Positions 29,963 through 40,587 of a stretch of 64,000 bases of DNA are shown here, piece by piece. Origin of the DNA: Sphaerulina vaccinii (lineage: Eukaryota; Ascomycota; Dothideomycetes; Mycosphaerellales; Mycosphaerellaceae); NCBI GenBank assembly GCA_022570795.1, contig JAKUDP010000005.1, forward strand, positions 372,001-436,000, read 5' to 3'. Both the position numbers and the translations under genes were made by a program. The notes under the pieces are model-generated. The model made no database searches and was not told the origin of the DNA. It worked only from the letters and a program-made list of their open reading frames with translations. Every line of letters begins with the position of its first letter. Position 1 is the stretch's first letter.

Positions 29963-30703
29963 ATGCGTTACATCTACTCCCAGGAGACTCTGGACATCCC
30001 AGAGGGTGGTACGTGGTCATCGCGACTCTGCTCTCGCCAAACGCAGAAATCGGCATTGGCAGAGGCAGCGATCATACTTGAGAAGAGAACTGCAAAGCTA
30101 ACACTTCTCTCACAGTCAAGGTCAACATCAAGACCCGCCAGGTCACCGTTGAGGGACCTCGTGGCAAGCTCGTCAAGGACCTTGGTCACTTGGCTGTCGC
30201 TTTCTCCCACCCAGAGCCTCAGCGCATCAACATCGAGCTGCACCACGGCTCGCGCAAGAATGTCGCTACTCTCCGCACCGTCCGCACTTTGATCAACAAC
30301 ATGATCATTGGTGTCACCAAGGGCTACAAGTACAAGCTCCGATACGTCTACGCCCATTTCCCAATCAACGTCAACTTGGACAAGCAGAAGGACACTGGTC
30401 TGTGGGAGGTCGAGATCCGGTATGTTTTGACGTTCGAGGTTTGCGAGCTGCGCTGGGACTGACAGATAATACAGTAACTTCTTGGGTGAGAAGCTCGTGC
30501 GCAAGGTCATGATGCAGGCTGGCGTCGACGTCGAGGCCTCCAAGAACGTCAAGGATGAGCTCCAGCTTACCGGAAACTCCCTCGAAGCCGTCTCTCAGTC
30601 CGCCGCCGACATCCAGCAGATCTGCCGTGTACGAAACAAGGATATCCGAAAGTTCTTGGACGGTATCTACGTCTCAGAGCGCACCAACATTGTCGAGGAA
30701 TAG
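29963..30703 (+). CDS. RPL9: 60S ribosomal protein L9 (uL6)
   Basis: Exons 29963-30008, 30116-30419 and 30475-30703, with introns of 107 and 55 bp (the first with GCTAACA branch), give 192 residues, the usual length for eukaryotic L9. It begins MRYIYSQETLDIPEG and contains 'VTVEGPRGKLVKDLGHLAVA', 'KYKLRYVYAHFPINV' and a C-terminal 'VRNKDIRKFLDGIYVSER'. A structural protein near the sarcin-ricin loop of the large subunit. The early, longer first intron is typical of fungal ribosomal protein genes. Very secure. Confidence 0.97.
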
Positions 30704-31741
30704 ATGCAGCATCTGTGACGATGACCATGATGAAAGAGAAAAAAGTCTTTGCATACCACACCACCAGATGATACCAGGCGAGGCGCTCAGGGCGTATAAG
30801 AGGTGGCATTGTCTACTACTGCTGGTTCGTCTTTGGGAGCGAGGGAAGAGCATGAGATAGCCACAGCTCCAATACACTTTCGTGCTCGACAATACCGACC
30901 TCTCCTATGTTCACCATCTGCGTGACATCGGACGGGAGCATGCTCCTTGTTCGTTAGAGAGTGTTGGGACGCGATGTCATAACGCCATGTCTGCCTGTAG
31001 TCTTGCGGCATGGCGTCCGCACAGCTTTACTGACCTATCTCGCAGGTAGTCTACCCATTCGCGGACCGTATCTGTTTGTCAACCTGCCGCTCGCCGAGCT
31101 ATCTATGCCTCGAGCACACACATGTGAGCATGCAATTGCTGGCATCGCGCCACAATCAGCTTAGTCTTTCTACCACTTCTTCCCCTTTCCACCCTATCCT
31201 CACAAGAACCTACAGAGGTAAATGAGGGCGCAATCTTCCTTGGATGTCTGACCTAGCACAACACACTTCACAAATTCAACATTCATGATGAACAAATATC
31301 AACATGAGCCGAACTGACTTCACTCTGATGTAGATTCCTTCCCGATGTTCTGCTGTAGTAGACTATGGGTACACCTGCTCTACGATGACTGGCGCGATAC
31401 ATCTTCATTCGTCATTCACCTGTGTATCTGCAGGTGGACTCGGGAGAAGACTTGCTATGAGACTGACAGGAAACGTAGACGAGGCTGTTCATAGACTTTC
31501 AGATCAAGTTCTTCGGGTATATACGTAGCAATTCACTCAGGAGATAGGATGACTCTCGATTCAGAGTGCGTCGTCCACGCAACGCAATATCAGGGCGAGC
31601 CGCAATCAGCATGAGATTGTAGAACAGGCGACAGCAGCTATAGCCAGATCAAGCCGATTCCTCCTTCGATGGCATATACGCTCGAAGCCAAGTATCCCTC
31701 TTACTGTACGGGTGGTAGCTAGACATCGTCAGCGTACAGAT
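30704..31741. other. Gene-free stretch between L9 and cytochrome P450
   Basis: 1038 bp holding the 3' UTRs of two convergent genes. The open frames are short and unconvincing. No RNA gene or repeat recognised. Confidence 0.4.
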
Positions 31742-33223
31742 TTATATATCATCAACAAAACTTCTCGCCACATACCTGCTGAAATAGTCCTCATAATCAT
31801 GCATAGTCTCCGGTGTTGTCTTCCAAACCTTCAAACCACTCGGAAATCTCCTGAATAGCGTTCCCAGTGTAACATACAGTTCACAATAAGCAAGCGGCAT
31901 ACCAACACATTGTCTCGAACCTTTGCCAAATGACACGATGTTCTTCTCCAGTCTTCTGAACTCTTCGGGACCTTGTAACCAGCGTTCAGGATCGAATCGC
32001 ATAGGGTCGGGGTAGACACTTTCGTCGCGGTGCATCATCCAGCAAGACATGCTGACAACTGTGCCGGCTGGTAAGAAGTGACCATGGAAAGTGGCTCCTG
32101 GACTTGGGACCACGCGAGGGAGACGGCCGATCACACCGAAGGAGAGGCGAAGGCCTTCTTTGATGACTGCTGTCAGATATGGCAGCTTCTCCAGCACAAC
32201 GAAAGGCAGCTCGCTCGTCGGCTCAGGGAATGCTTCTTGCAATTCGGCAGCGAGCTTCCTGTAAATCTCCTGATTGTACAGCACATTGAAGGCCGCCACT
32301 GTCATGGCATTGCCTGTCGTGTCAGCAGCAGCTACCAGCACACTATAAGCTTCATCTTTGAGCTCCCAAGTCGTCGGAACACGATAACCCTCGGGCTGAT
32401 TCTCCTCTGTTAGCAAAGTAGTGAAGATAGTCTGTCTTCCTAGCTCTTTATGATTTCTCATATTGTCTTTCACACCCTCAATCTGTCTCACGCATTCCAT
32501 TTGAAGCCCAGTCACATATCCCAGAGGCGTAGAAAGATACGGAGCCATCCACGGAGGTGTCGCGAGGGCAACTTTTTGGAACGAAGGCAGTTGTTGGAAC
32601 ACCCACAACGCTGGACCTATACCACGCGCCATTTCGCAGAACTTGGCTCCTAGATGTTCTTGCTCCAAGAAGTCATAACATCGGTCGAATGCATACTCGG
32701 AAGCCACGTCTATGGACACTGCACGGAAGTTGTGGTGCAAGTCCACAGGTTGTCCGGTCTTGATACCAAGCTCCATGTGAGCTACTACTTTTCTCGCCTT
32801 TTCTTGCACAATGGCTTCAAGCTCTAGTACTTTCTGTCGCGAGAACATAGGGTTCATAGCGCTTCTTCGTATACGATGCAGCTCATTCGACAGAGTGCCA
32901 AAGCTCGAGTTGGGTGCGCAGAGGGCATTGTAGAAGTTGGGACTCTTCGAATACTTGGTTCCGACATAGTTGATTTTGTCGTACGACTCGCTTCCGCTAT
33001 CGGCGATATGGACTTCATCTGGTGTAATTCGCACAATGGGACCATACTTCTTATGGAGTTTCTCGATCTGGAGGTAATAACGGTGGTTGTAGTAGCTCTG
33101 ATAGAGCTTCGTGACAGCAGCGAGCGGTGGACCAGGGACCTTGGCGAGAGGATGAAAGAATCGGCGATAGATGGCAGTGCAAGTGATGTAGACGGCGAGC
33201 GCGGCGGTGAGGATTAACCACAT
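31742..33223 (-). CDS. Cytochrome P450 monooxygenase
   Basis: 493 residues from the ATG at 33223, which begins the membrane anchor 'MWLILTAALAVYITCTAIY'; the frame runs on to 33313, but the added residues precede the anchor and are unlikely. A proline hinge (PLAKVPGPP) follows. The I-helix oxygen-binding motif is AADTT, the ExxR is EGLR, and the heme loop is FGKGSRQCVGMPLA (coded near 31,900) with the axial Cys. The C-terminal 'MHDYEDYFSRYVARS' resembles the large fungal group that includes trichodiene oxygenase-like and benzoate hydroxylase-like P450s, often in secondary metabolism. Substrate unknown. It is divergent from a LaeA-like methyltransferase gene 461 bp away, which suggests possible co-regulation. 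Confidence 0.92.
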   Translation of the reverse strand: MWLILTAALAVYITCTAIYRRFFHPLAKVPGPPLAAVTKLYQSYYNHRYYLQIEKLHKKYGPIVRITPDEVHIADSGSESYDKINYVGTKYSKSPNFYNALCAPNSSFGTLSNELHRIRRSAMNPMFSRQKVLELEAIVQEKARKVVAHMELGIKTGQPVDLHHNFRAVSIDVASEYAFDRCYDFLEQEHLGAKFCEMARGIGPALWVFQQLPSFQKVALATPPWMAPYLSTPLGYVTGLQMECVRQIEGVKDNMRNHKELGRQTIFTTLLTEENQPEGYRVPTTWELKDEAYSVLVAAADTTGNAMTVAAFNVLYNQEIYRKLAAELQEAFPEPTSELPFVVLEKLPYLTAVIKEGLRLSFGVIGRLPRVVPSPGATFHGHFLPAGTVVSMSCWMMHRDESVYPDPMRFDPERWLQGPEEFRRLEKNIVSFGKGSRQCVGMPLAYCELYVTLGTLFRRFPSGLKVWKTTPETMHDYEDYFSRYVARSFVDDI

Positions 33224-33684
33224 ATTGGCCGGAGATCGCACCGAGCGAGCGGTTCGATTTCTGGTATGTGCCTGCAAGGAAATAATGAGGCAATGCGAGA
33301 AGTGATGAGGCACCTACTTTTACTACTGCTGCGGTGGGAGCTGGCAGGGTGCTGGCAGGTTCGTCCCAATTGCCGAGTATGCAATGCAATGCTGTCACAG
33401 CGGCCAGCAGGTCTGGTCTGCACGATCGTGGAATAAGATGCATATGAGCGGCTTTGTGACTGCTCTGATTGGAGACATCTCACCAGCTCTGCAGATATAC
33501 ATCTGCACGAGCACATTGAAGGTTTTCGGACCGCTGCACCTACTACCGGGCTGATGTAGTGCCGCGAGAGGGCAGTATCAGTGACAAGGCCGAGTTCGTA
33601 CCACATAAGGGCACGCAGTTATTATCTCTCCATGCCTTCTCATCTGGAGCTGTCTAGGCTGCACGAACGACATTGGTTTACAAG
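33224..33684. promoter_or_regulatory. Shared divergent promoter of the P450 and LaeA-like genes
   Basis: 461 bp between head-to-head starts. Several palindromic or CG-centred hexamers are visible (for example GGTTCGAT near 33251 and TTTTCGGAC near 33523), but none I can tie to a regulator. Open frames here lack protein character. Confidence 0.4.
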
Positions 33685-35062
33685 ATGGCCCAGGTCGAGG
33701 ATGGGACTGTACCGACGAATACAACAGAACCGAATGCAGCTCCATTAGCAGCAGCAGAGGCGACGACAGAGCCACCAGCAGCACCAGCCATTGCTGCGGC
33801 CGCGGCGCACGAGGTTGATGTTGACGATGGGACAGACTCCGCACTTGGTGAAGAGATCCAAACTGATACAACCTCGCTAACATCGACGATCTACCGTCAC
33901 CGGCATGGTATGACTTGTAAACATGATTTCGTTCACTATCACCGCTACAGTCAACTGATCAGAACTTTCCAGAGCTCGGTCGAACATACCACGCTTTCCG
34001 TGGCGGCGAGAATGACTACTGGGGTCCCAACGACGAACAACAAAACGACCAGTTAGACATAGGCCATCACATGCTCCTTCTTCTCCTCGATAACAAGCTC
34101 TACCTCTCTCCTCTAAAGAAAGATAAATGCCGCCGCGTGCTCGATGCTGGATGTGGCACAGGTCTATGGTCCATAGACTTCGCCGACGCTCATCCAGAAG
34201 CAGAAGTCACAGGCGTCGATTTGAGCCCAATCCAGCCAAGTTTTATACCACCCAACTGTCGATTTGTGATTGATGATATTACGAGTCCGTGGGAGTATCC
34301 TAGAGACCATTTCGACTTTGTCCATATTCGATGCTTGTATGGGTCTGTTAGCGATTGGCCTGCTTTGTTCCAGCAAGCGTTCACTCATATAAGTCCGGGT
34401 GGCTGGATTGAGTCGAGTGAGATCGATATGTAAGCCAACCCAAGGCATTATCGTTTGCGCAGGGGCAAACAAGCGCATGCTCTGATAGAGGCCTGGGACA
34501 TATATGCTGATATTGCGGTTCTAGTGATTTCGTCAGCGACGATGGCACTCTCGAGTCCGATCCTGAACACGTGATGTTGAGATGGTCAAAAATCTTCAAA
34601 AGTGCTGGCGTGAAGATGGGCAAGACTTTCGATGTTGAGGCTGAAAAGTGGATACCAAACGCCGGCTTCGTAGATATCCAGTCGAGAAGCTATAAGATTC
34701 CTGTTGGGATGTGGCCGAAGAACAAGGTAAGTTGCATATCAAATATTCAGCTGGTTCGTTGTCGTTCTGAGATGTCTTCTCGTAGGCCATGAAGCAGATA
34801 GGCATGTGGAACTACCACTATTGCTATGAAGGATGCGAAGGCTGGGCGCTATATCTCTGCACCAGAATCCTTGGGTGGAGAGTCGAAGAGTGCCAGGTCT
34901 TGGTTGCAGAGTTTAGGAATGCTCTAAAGGATAAGAAGATTCATGCTTACTATCGACTGTAAGCATATTGAGAACGTTGACCCACGACCATGTGCTGACA
35001 AGGTGTGATGTAGGAATGTTGTGTGGGGTCGAAAACCTCTGCCAGGCGAGAAGCCATCATAA
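33685..35062 (+). CDS. LaeA-like / class I SAM-dependent methyltransferase
   Basis: Five exons: 33685-33907, 33973-34429, 34525-34726, 34786-34958 and 35014-35062 (introns 65, 95, 59 and 55 bp), giving 367 residues with agreeing phases. The Ala/Thr-rich N-terminus is followed by 'IYRHRHELGRTYHAFRGGEN', the usual lead-in of this fungal family, then the SAM site 'VLDAGCGTGLWSIDFAD' and 'VTGVDLSPIQPSFIPPNC'. Later blocks are 'SPGGWIESSEID' and 'NAGFVDIQSRSYKIPVG'. LaeA itself controls secondary metabolism as part of the velvet complex; most of its many paralogues have no known role, so 'LaeA-like' describes family only. The exon 1/2 acceptor was chosen because TTTCCAG|AG keeps the family sequence in frame. 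Confidence 0.88.
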
Positions 35063-35592
35063 GGACCAGAATGGTAGTTAATGTTGATAATGCTCTGGTC
35101 TGTAGACTGCAGACCTCGAACTCCTACTCGCTCTCCGTCCATGACTCTCACAACCTTCAGCTCGAACGACTTTCATCCCCTCCATGGTCTCTTTGTCATA
35201 AGTTCCACATCCATCATAGACCTCTCCGTAGGTTCTGTATTACCAGCGTCTTCGATGGCCTCTATCTAGGTCCAGGCATAGCATTGTAGGTGCGCAGTCC
35301 AGATCTACAGCTTGGAATCAGAAGGTCCGCGGCGCGATTCTTGCAGACCAGGCTATGAGTTGAGTTCGTATGACCCGTGGCAGGCAGTGTCCTCACTCCA
35401 GTGGCATGGCATTTTCTGCACCTTCGCTTCGCGCTCAGTGACCTCTCCCAATTTTCTCTGGCGCAGAAAACCCCCAGTATGATCATCAGCTTGCTGAAGG
35501 TCCAAAGCTCCCTTTGCTGTTCCCGTAGTACTTCTTGTCCCATCTCGTCACAGTGGTATAGTCATCCGTCTTATCATTTTGCTCTTCCCCTT
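35063..35592. other. Convergent intergenic region
   Basis: 530 bp between the methyltransferase and mitochondrial uL30 gene 3' ends. No supportable gene. Confidence 0.4.
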
Positions 35593-35868
35593 TCACAATT
35601 CCTCCCGAGCATCCTTCGCCCTGCTCTCGACCCAAAATCCCGGATCAGGTCTCCTTAGTTCCTTCATCTCGGCTTGTGTCAATGGCCTGTCCACTTCTGT
35701 AACATCGACTAGTTCCTTGATGGCGAAGATCTGGCCTGCGACTGATTGCGAAACTGGTTGATAGACGGTAGTCATGCGCTTCTTGAGGCCCAGCGCATGC
35801 AGCACTCCCGATGTCTTCTTGGGCAGACCAATGGCTGAGCGGAGGAGTGTGATGCGGAAGTAGGCCAT
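35593..35868 (-). CDS. Mitochondrial large-subunit ribosomal protein uL30m (MRPL33-like)
   Basis: 91 residues from the ATG at 35868: MAYFRITLLRSAIGLPKKTS, then 'GVLHALGLKKRMTTVYQPVS', the L30 signature (I-G-x-P...L-x-x-L-G-L-x-K-R), and a short fungal C-terminal extension. The frame is open upstream to 35979 but encodes a His/Gln run that arises from a simple-sequence leader, so I place the start at MAYFRI. Acts in the mitochondrial ribosome large subunit. Divergent from SEC6, 238 bp between starts. Confidence 0.9.
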   Translation of the reverse strand: MAYFRITLLRSAIGLPKKTSGVLHALGLKKRMTTVYQPVSQSVAGQIFAIKELVDVTEVDRPLTQAEMKELRRPDPGFWVESRAKDAREEL

Positions 35869-36048
35869 GACGGGATGCTGCTGGTGATGTTGTTGATTGT
35901 GGTGGTGGTGGTGGATGTGGTGGATAGATGGAAGTTTGTTGGAGTGATCTCCGCGCGAATGCGACTCGAGCTCGACCACTCCTTCTACTTATAGTATACC
36001 TCCTACATATGACCACGAACATGGACGATTAGGCACCCGCACTGGACG

Positions 36049-36078
36049 GACCAGACCAGACCAGACCAGACTAGACCA
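36049..36078 (+). repeat. (GACCA)6 pentanucleotide tandem repeat
   Basis: Six copies of GACCA in a row, the fifth with one C-to-T change, in the uL30m/SEC6 divergent promoter. Seen directly. Confidence 0.9.
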
Positions 36079-36106
36079 AGAGATCATTTCACATCGTACG
36101 CAGCAC

Positions 36107-38428
36107 ATGACAGTAAGGACAGCAACCATGAACGAGCCACCACCGCCTTTGGACAAGCCAACTCTGCGCCTGGCCGAGCTGCTGCGCAACCCCGACGACC
36201 TCGACAAGCTGCCCTCTCTGCGACAAGAGTTCACGCGCAAGAAGTCGACGATTGATGCTCAGCTCAAACATGGCCTCTCCGAACAGCTGCAAATCACCCA
36301 GCAGGGCATGTCCTCGATCCAGAACGGACAGCTCACTGTACAGCTCATCAAGGAGGAGATGATGAAGATTGACAAGCTCTGCGCCGAAGCCCAGGGCATG
36401 ATCGAGGACTTCCCCGAGATCAACAAAATGAGCGTCATGCAGCGGAACTTCGCTGCTGTGGAGGCGATGAAGGAGAAGATACGCTCTTTTGGGAGGGAAC
36501 TGGAAGAGCTGGAGCAGCTCTTGAAGGAGGACGATGATGATCTGGAGTCTCAGCCAAATCTGCTAGCGATCCATGCTGGGCTATCAGAGCTGAGAGACGT
36601 GAGAGACCGGGCAATGGACCAGGTGAAGGGAAGTGCCGAGGGAGAGTCGGGTCTGGAATTGATTGAGAACCTGCCTCTGGATAGTGGTGAGACATTGAAG
36701 TACTATTTCACCAAGCTAGACGAGGTGGTGGAGTACTTCGATGAGCATGTTGGACAAGCATGTATCAACCTCATCGGCCTCGTGCAGGCTGGAAACAATG
36801 GTCTGGTGGTCCGCCTTGGGTTGGTCATTGAGGAAGAGGAGAAGAAGGATCGACAGACCAAGGCGTTGCAAGACGCGCAAAGAGAGTTTCAGGACGTGGC
36901 ACAGAGGTTCAAGAGCATCAACGTGGGGCAAAGAGAACTCCGGGGCTACAAGAAGAAGTTCTTGCAGGCTATTGAGTTCAGTGCCGCAGCACAGTTCGAA
37001 CAAGTCAAGCAGGCTTTCGATGAGGATCCGGAAAAGCTGGAGAAGGCTTGCAGGTGGTTCTTCAACGACCTCAATACCGTTAAGCTGGGAATGCAGGACC
37101 TCATGCCAAAGAAGTGGAAGATCTTCAAGACGTACTCCAACATTTATCATAAACTCATGCACGACTTTCTCGTGGCACGGCTGGACGACAACAACATCAC
37201 ACCAGTACACATGCTCGCGATCCTCAATTGGGTGGAGAAGTACTACAGCAAAATGACACGCCTGGGGATTCAACAAGAAGAGCTCAAACCCCATGTCGTT
37301 GATGAACGAGAAACAGAACTAGTCCGCGATTACCGTAACCTCATCACCAAGGCTGTGGAACAGTGGATGGACCGTATGGCAACTTCGGATCGACGCACAT
37401 TCGTCTCTAGGGAAGAGGGAAGCTTAGACCAGGATGCCAACGACCATCTCCACACCAAGACATTGGGAGACATGTGGACTATGCTCCGCGAGCAGCTGTC
37501 AGTAGCAGAATCCTCTGGTCGCCCAGACGTAGTTGAAGGCGTTGTTGATGCCATGATGCGTGCTCTACGTGAGAGACAGCAAATGTGGCAACGCCTTATC
37601 GACGACGAGTTCCGCAAGATCGAGAATGCGATCGACCCTGCGACTCTCGAAGGAGTGGGAACATTCCAAGAATGGCTTGTTGCGATCGCAAATGACCAGA
37701 TCGCTAATATCGATGAGGACTCTGGCAGTGTGTCATTCCTCACTCGCTTCAAGCAGGACTACGAACCACTCGTGAGCCCAGCGTATGCTGTGACAAGCAC
37801 TGCCGATCACGAAAGTCTCACAAACGGCTACGTCGATCTTGCAACGCACTGCATGTCCATATTTGCTCAAGTCATCTTCGCGACAGATATCAAGCCTGTC
37901 CTAGCGGAGTTTTTCACGCCGGTCTGGTATCAGAAGAAAACGATGGCCAGTATCACGACGACCTTTGAAGACTATCTGAAAGACTTCACGACGATCTTGC
38001 ATCCCTCTCTTCAGGACATCTTTATCGAAGAACTCGCCGATGCATTGCTTGTGAGATATCTCAGCTGTGTGCGAAACAAGGGCGTCAAGTTCAGGCGATC
38101 CGATCCTTTCACCGAGAAGATCAAGGAGGACGTTGTCACAGTGTTCGAGTTCTTCAAACAACATCCGGATACTTTTGACATGATCAAAGATAAGTGGAGA
38201 GTCATATCTTCGTTCGGAGATTTGTTGAGCGCAGACAAGGGCCCAGGTGTGACTCGAGCATTTGAAAATATGAAGAGCAATTACTGGGATGTTCAGATTG
38301 GCTGGATGGAAGCTGTTTTGAGAAGCAGAGATGATTATGGACGAGACATGTTGAGTGGTGTGAAGAGTGCCGCTGCGGAATGGAATGGAGAAAGAGGTGG
38401 CGAGACTGTTATGAGTAAGGTAAAGTGA
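36107..38428 (+). CDS. SEC6: Exocyst complex subunit SEC6 (EXOC3)
   Basis: 773 residues, single exon; the ATG at 36128 (MNEPPPP) is an equally good start and would give 766. SEC6 is a core subunit of the exocyst, the complex that tethers secretory vesicles to growth sites at the plasma membrane. An N-terminal coiled coil (~60-150) is followed by the helical-rod Sec6 domain with the diagnostic 'MPKKWKIFKTYSNIYHKLMH', 'ITPVHMLAILNWVEKYY' and 'LVRDYRNLITKAVEQWMDRM'. Length matches fungal orthologues. Unlike COG4 or other CATCHR proteins, the W-K-I-F-x-x-Y-x-x-I-Y-H block is specific to Sec6. Confidence 0.94.
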   Translation: MTVRTATMNEPPPPLDKPTLRLAELLRNPDDLDKLPSLRQEFTRKKSTIDAQLKHGLSEQLQITQQGMSSIQNGQLTVQLIKEEMMKIDKLCAEAQGMIEDFPEINKMSVMQRNFAAVEAMKEKIRSFGRELEELEQLLKEDDDDLESQPNLLAIHAGLSELRDVRDRAMDQVKGSAEGESGLELIENLPLDSGETLKYYFTKLDEVVEYFDEHVGQACINLIGLVQAGNNGLVVRLGLVIEEEEKKDRQTKALQDAQREFQDVAQRFKSINVGQRELRGYKKKFLQAIEFSAAAQFEQVKQAFDEDPEKLEKACRWFFNDLNTVKLGMQDLMPKKWKIFKTYSNIYHKLMHDFLVARLDDNNITPVHMLAILNWVEKYYSKMTRLGIQQEELKPHVVDERETELVRDYRNLITKAVEQWMDRMATSDRRTFVSREEGSLDQDANDHLHTKTLGDMWTMLREQLSVAESSGRPDVVEGVVDAMMRALRERQQMWQRLIDDEFRKIENAIDPATLEGVGTFQEWLVAIANDQIANIDEDSGSVSFLTRFKQDYEPLVSPAYAVTSTADHESLTNGYVDLATHCMSIFAQVIFATDIKPVLAEFFTPVWYQKKTMASITTTFEDYLKDFTTILHPSLQDIFIEELADALLVRYLSCVRNKGVKFRRSDPFTEKIKEDVVTVFEFFKQHPDTFDMIKDKWRVISSFGDLLSADKGPGVTRAFENMKSNYWDVQIGWMEAVLRSRDDYGRDMLSGVKSAAAEWNGERGGETVMSKVK

Positions 38429-38940
38429 ACAGGGGTTGTTGTGCATTTATGGTCTTAGCGAGGAGTTTGGCGTTCAATGAAGGCAGCAGATACCCATCGA
38501 GGTTGTACAGTCAGCCAAGTACTCAGTCTTGCGAGACAGCATCATCCCTAGCCTCATCGAATCGAAAGTCATCATTGGTGTCTATTGCTGCTTCCCATTT
38601 TTCTGTAGTGTTCCTGTAAAACTTTCCGGGACAGTGCAAACACAACGACATCGAAACCATTCCATAGGGCCTTCAGGTCGCTGTTAAGTCGAACAAGTCC
38701 GACGCTCCCCACGATCCACTAACCTTCCTAACTCCAACCCTAACCCTTCCTAACCACCCTAGCCCGCGAAGTGTTATAGAGAAAGTGAAGTGTCGCCAAG
38801 TGTGGAGAAGGAGGAAATATACGCACATCTAGGACCATTTCTACTGCGACAAATCGAGCCTGCCAAATTTCTATCTCACATCCAAACCGTGACTAACTCT
38901 CGTTCTCGTCCTCCATTACACATCATTGTGAGCGTCCATC
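38429..38940. other. Intergenic SEC6-TRM11
   Basis: 512 bp between same-strand genes. It contains a C/T/A-rich stretch at 38716-38763 with degenerate CCCTAA-like units. Otherwise nothing. Confidence 0.45.
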
Positions 38941-40587
38941 ATGGAGTACCTCATCCGCTTTCGACAGATGCACGAGACCTTCCGCCAACCCGAGATAGAA
39001 GCGTTGGCGGAATTGAACGAATTCACGATAGTGTGGCTCTCGTACGCAGACGATGTAGGTTCCATCCCACATACCTAGGTAGGCGAAGGGCAATCCACAA
39101 AGCACCTTCACACTTCTACAATGCATAGGGAATCTTCCCAAGGTCGGTATACTCTCTCATCCTGCCCTTCGCCTGCAATCGATCCAATTCTGACAATTCT
39201 CCAGTCACCTTTCGCGATCGTTCGCTTTCCAGATAACACCAACCCTGACTCTGCAGCTCAAGCACTAGCTAGCCGCTCAATATTGATATGGAGCGTGCAC
39301 GAAGTCTGGGGAGAAGGGAAGGACTACTCTCTCCTCCATGCTGACATCAAGTCACGAACTTCACATCTATGGCCCACATATCGAGAGCCATCATTTCGAT
39401 TCGTCTTCGATAGTCATCAGCATAGCCGGTCGACGGCAGAGCAACGCGAAATCTTCGAAGAACTGGGCTATCTAGACTTTCAAGGTCGCATTGTGATGAA
39501 GACTCCAGAACACCTGTTCACAATTTTCGAAGACTACGATCTCCACACAACAATACCAAAACGCCTCTTTTTCGGCCGATGTCTTGCAGAAAGTAAAGGC
39601 AAAGCCGTGGTGAAGTACGACTTGAAGAAGAGGAAGTACATTGCCACGACTTCAATGGATGCTGAACTATCTCTCATAACTGCAAACATCGCACTCTGTC
39701 GACCTGGAAGTCTTGCTTACGATCCTTTCATGGGCACAGGCTCATTTCCGCTTGCTGCAGCACATTTCGGTTCTACTGTCTTCGGATCAGATTTGGATGG
39801 AAGGAGCATAAGAGGGAAGAAGGGAAGGAACGTGGCTGCCAACTTCACGCAATATGGCACTTCTGCTCACTACCTAGACGGCTTCGCGGCGGATCTGACG
39901 AACACGCCTTTGAGGAATGCGAGGTTCCTGGATGCTATTTTATGTGATCCGCCGTACGGAGTGAGAGAAGGTCTGAAAGTCCTGGGGAGTACGAAAGATT
40001 ATCTGCAGCAAGAAGTGATATTGAGAGACGGCACGTTAGCGCATCTGAAAGAAGATTACATCCCTCCCAGGAAAGCGTACAGCTTCTTGATGATGCTTGA
40101 CGATATCCTCGACTTTAGCACCAACATGCTTGTGGACGGCGGGAGACTTAGTATGTGGATGCCAGTTGCTGGAGCCGTGCAAGAAGAGCTTGGCGACGAA
40201 GACGAAGTCGAAGTGGAGAATGAAGAGAAGGTAGAGGAGTACGCTCTACCGCAGCATCCTGCTTTGGTACTCGTGAGCCAGTGCAGGCAGGACTTCAACA
40301 AATGTAAGAGCACGCACGTACTACACTGAGACGATAAGCTGACATTTCGCGCAGGGTCGCGACGATTACTCACATTTCGAAGACTGAAAGACGATGAAGT
40401 CGATGCTCAGCAACTGGCTACATACCGGATGCAACGACTACGAGTGCAAGAAGAGGGCGGCAATGGCACAGCCGATGACTTGAATGACTTCCGGAGAAAG
40501 GTCAGTAACACTTCTCTTTGCTCGTCTGCTTACTCGCTAATACTCGCACAGTACTTTCAAGGCTTCAAGGAACCGCCACGAACCTGA
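38941..40587 (+). CDS. TRM11: tRNA (guanine(10)-N2)-methyltransferase catalytic subunit TRM11
   Basis: Four exons, 38941-39054, 39205-40303, 40355-40500 and 40552-40587 (introns 150, 51 and 51 bp), give 464 residues. It forms m2G10 in tRNA together with TRM112. The N-terminal 'MEYLIRFRQMHETFRQPEIE' and 'SPFAIVRFPDNT' belong to the THUMP-like region. 'STAEQREIFEELGYL' and 'KYDLKKRKYIATTSMDAELS' are family blocks. The Rossmann methyltransferase has motif I 'LAYDPFMGTGSFPLAAAHFG' and the catalytic 'DAILCDPPYGVREG' (DPPY). The C-terminus is basic. All phases agree. High confidence. Confidence 0.94.

Noticed and set aside
36107..38428. Initial reading as COG4 (Golgi tethering complex)
   Set aside because: The WKIFKTYSNIYHKLMHDF and VRDYRNLITKAVEQWMDRM blocks are those of SEC6, not COG4.
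38716..38763. CCCTAA-like units resembling interstitial telomeric repeat
   Set aside because: Only one or two near-perfect units (CAACCCTAACCC) within a degenerate CCTAAC-rich stretch; too short and irregular to call a telomeric array.
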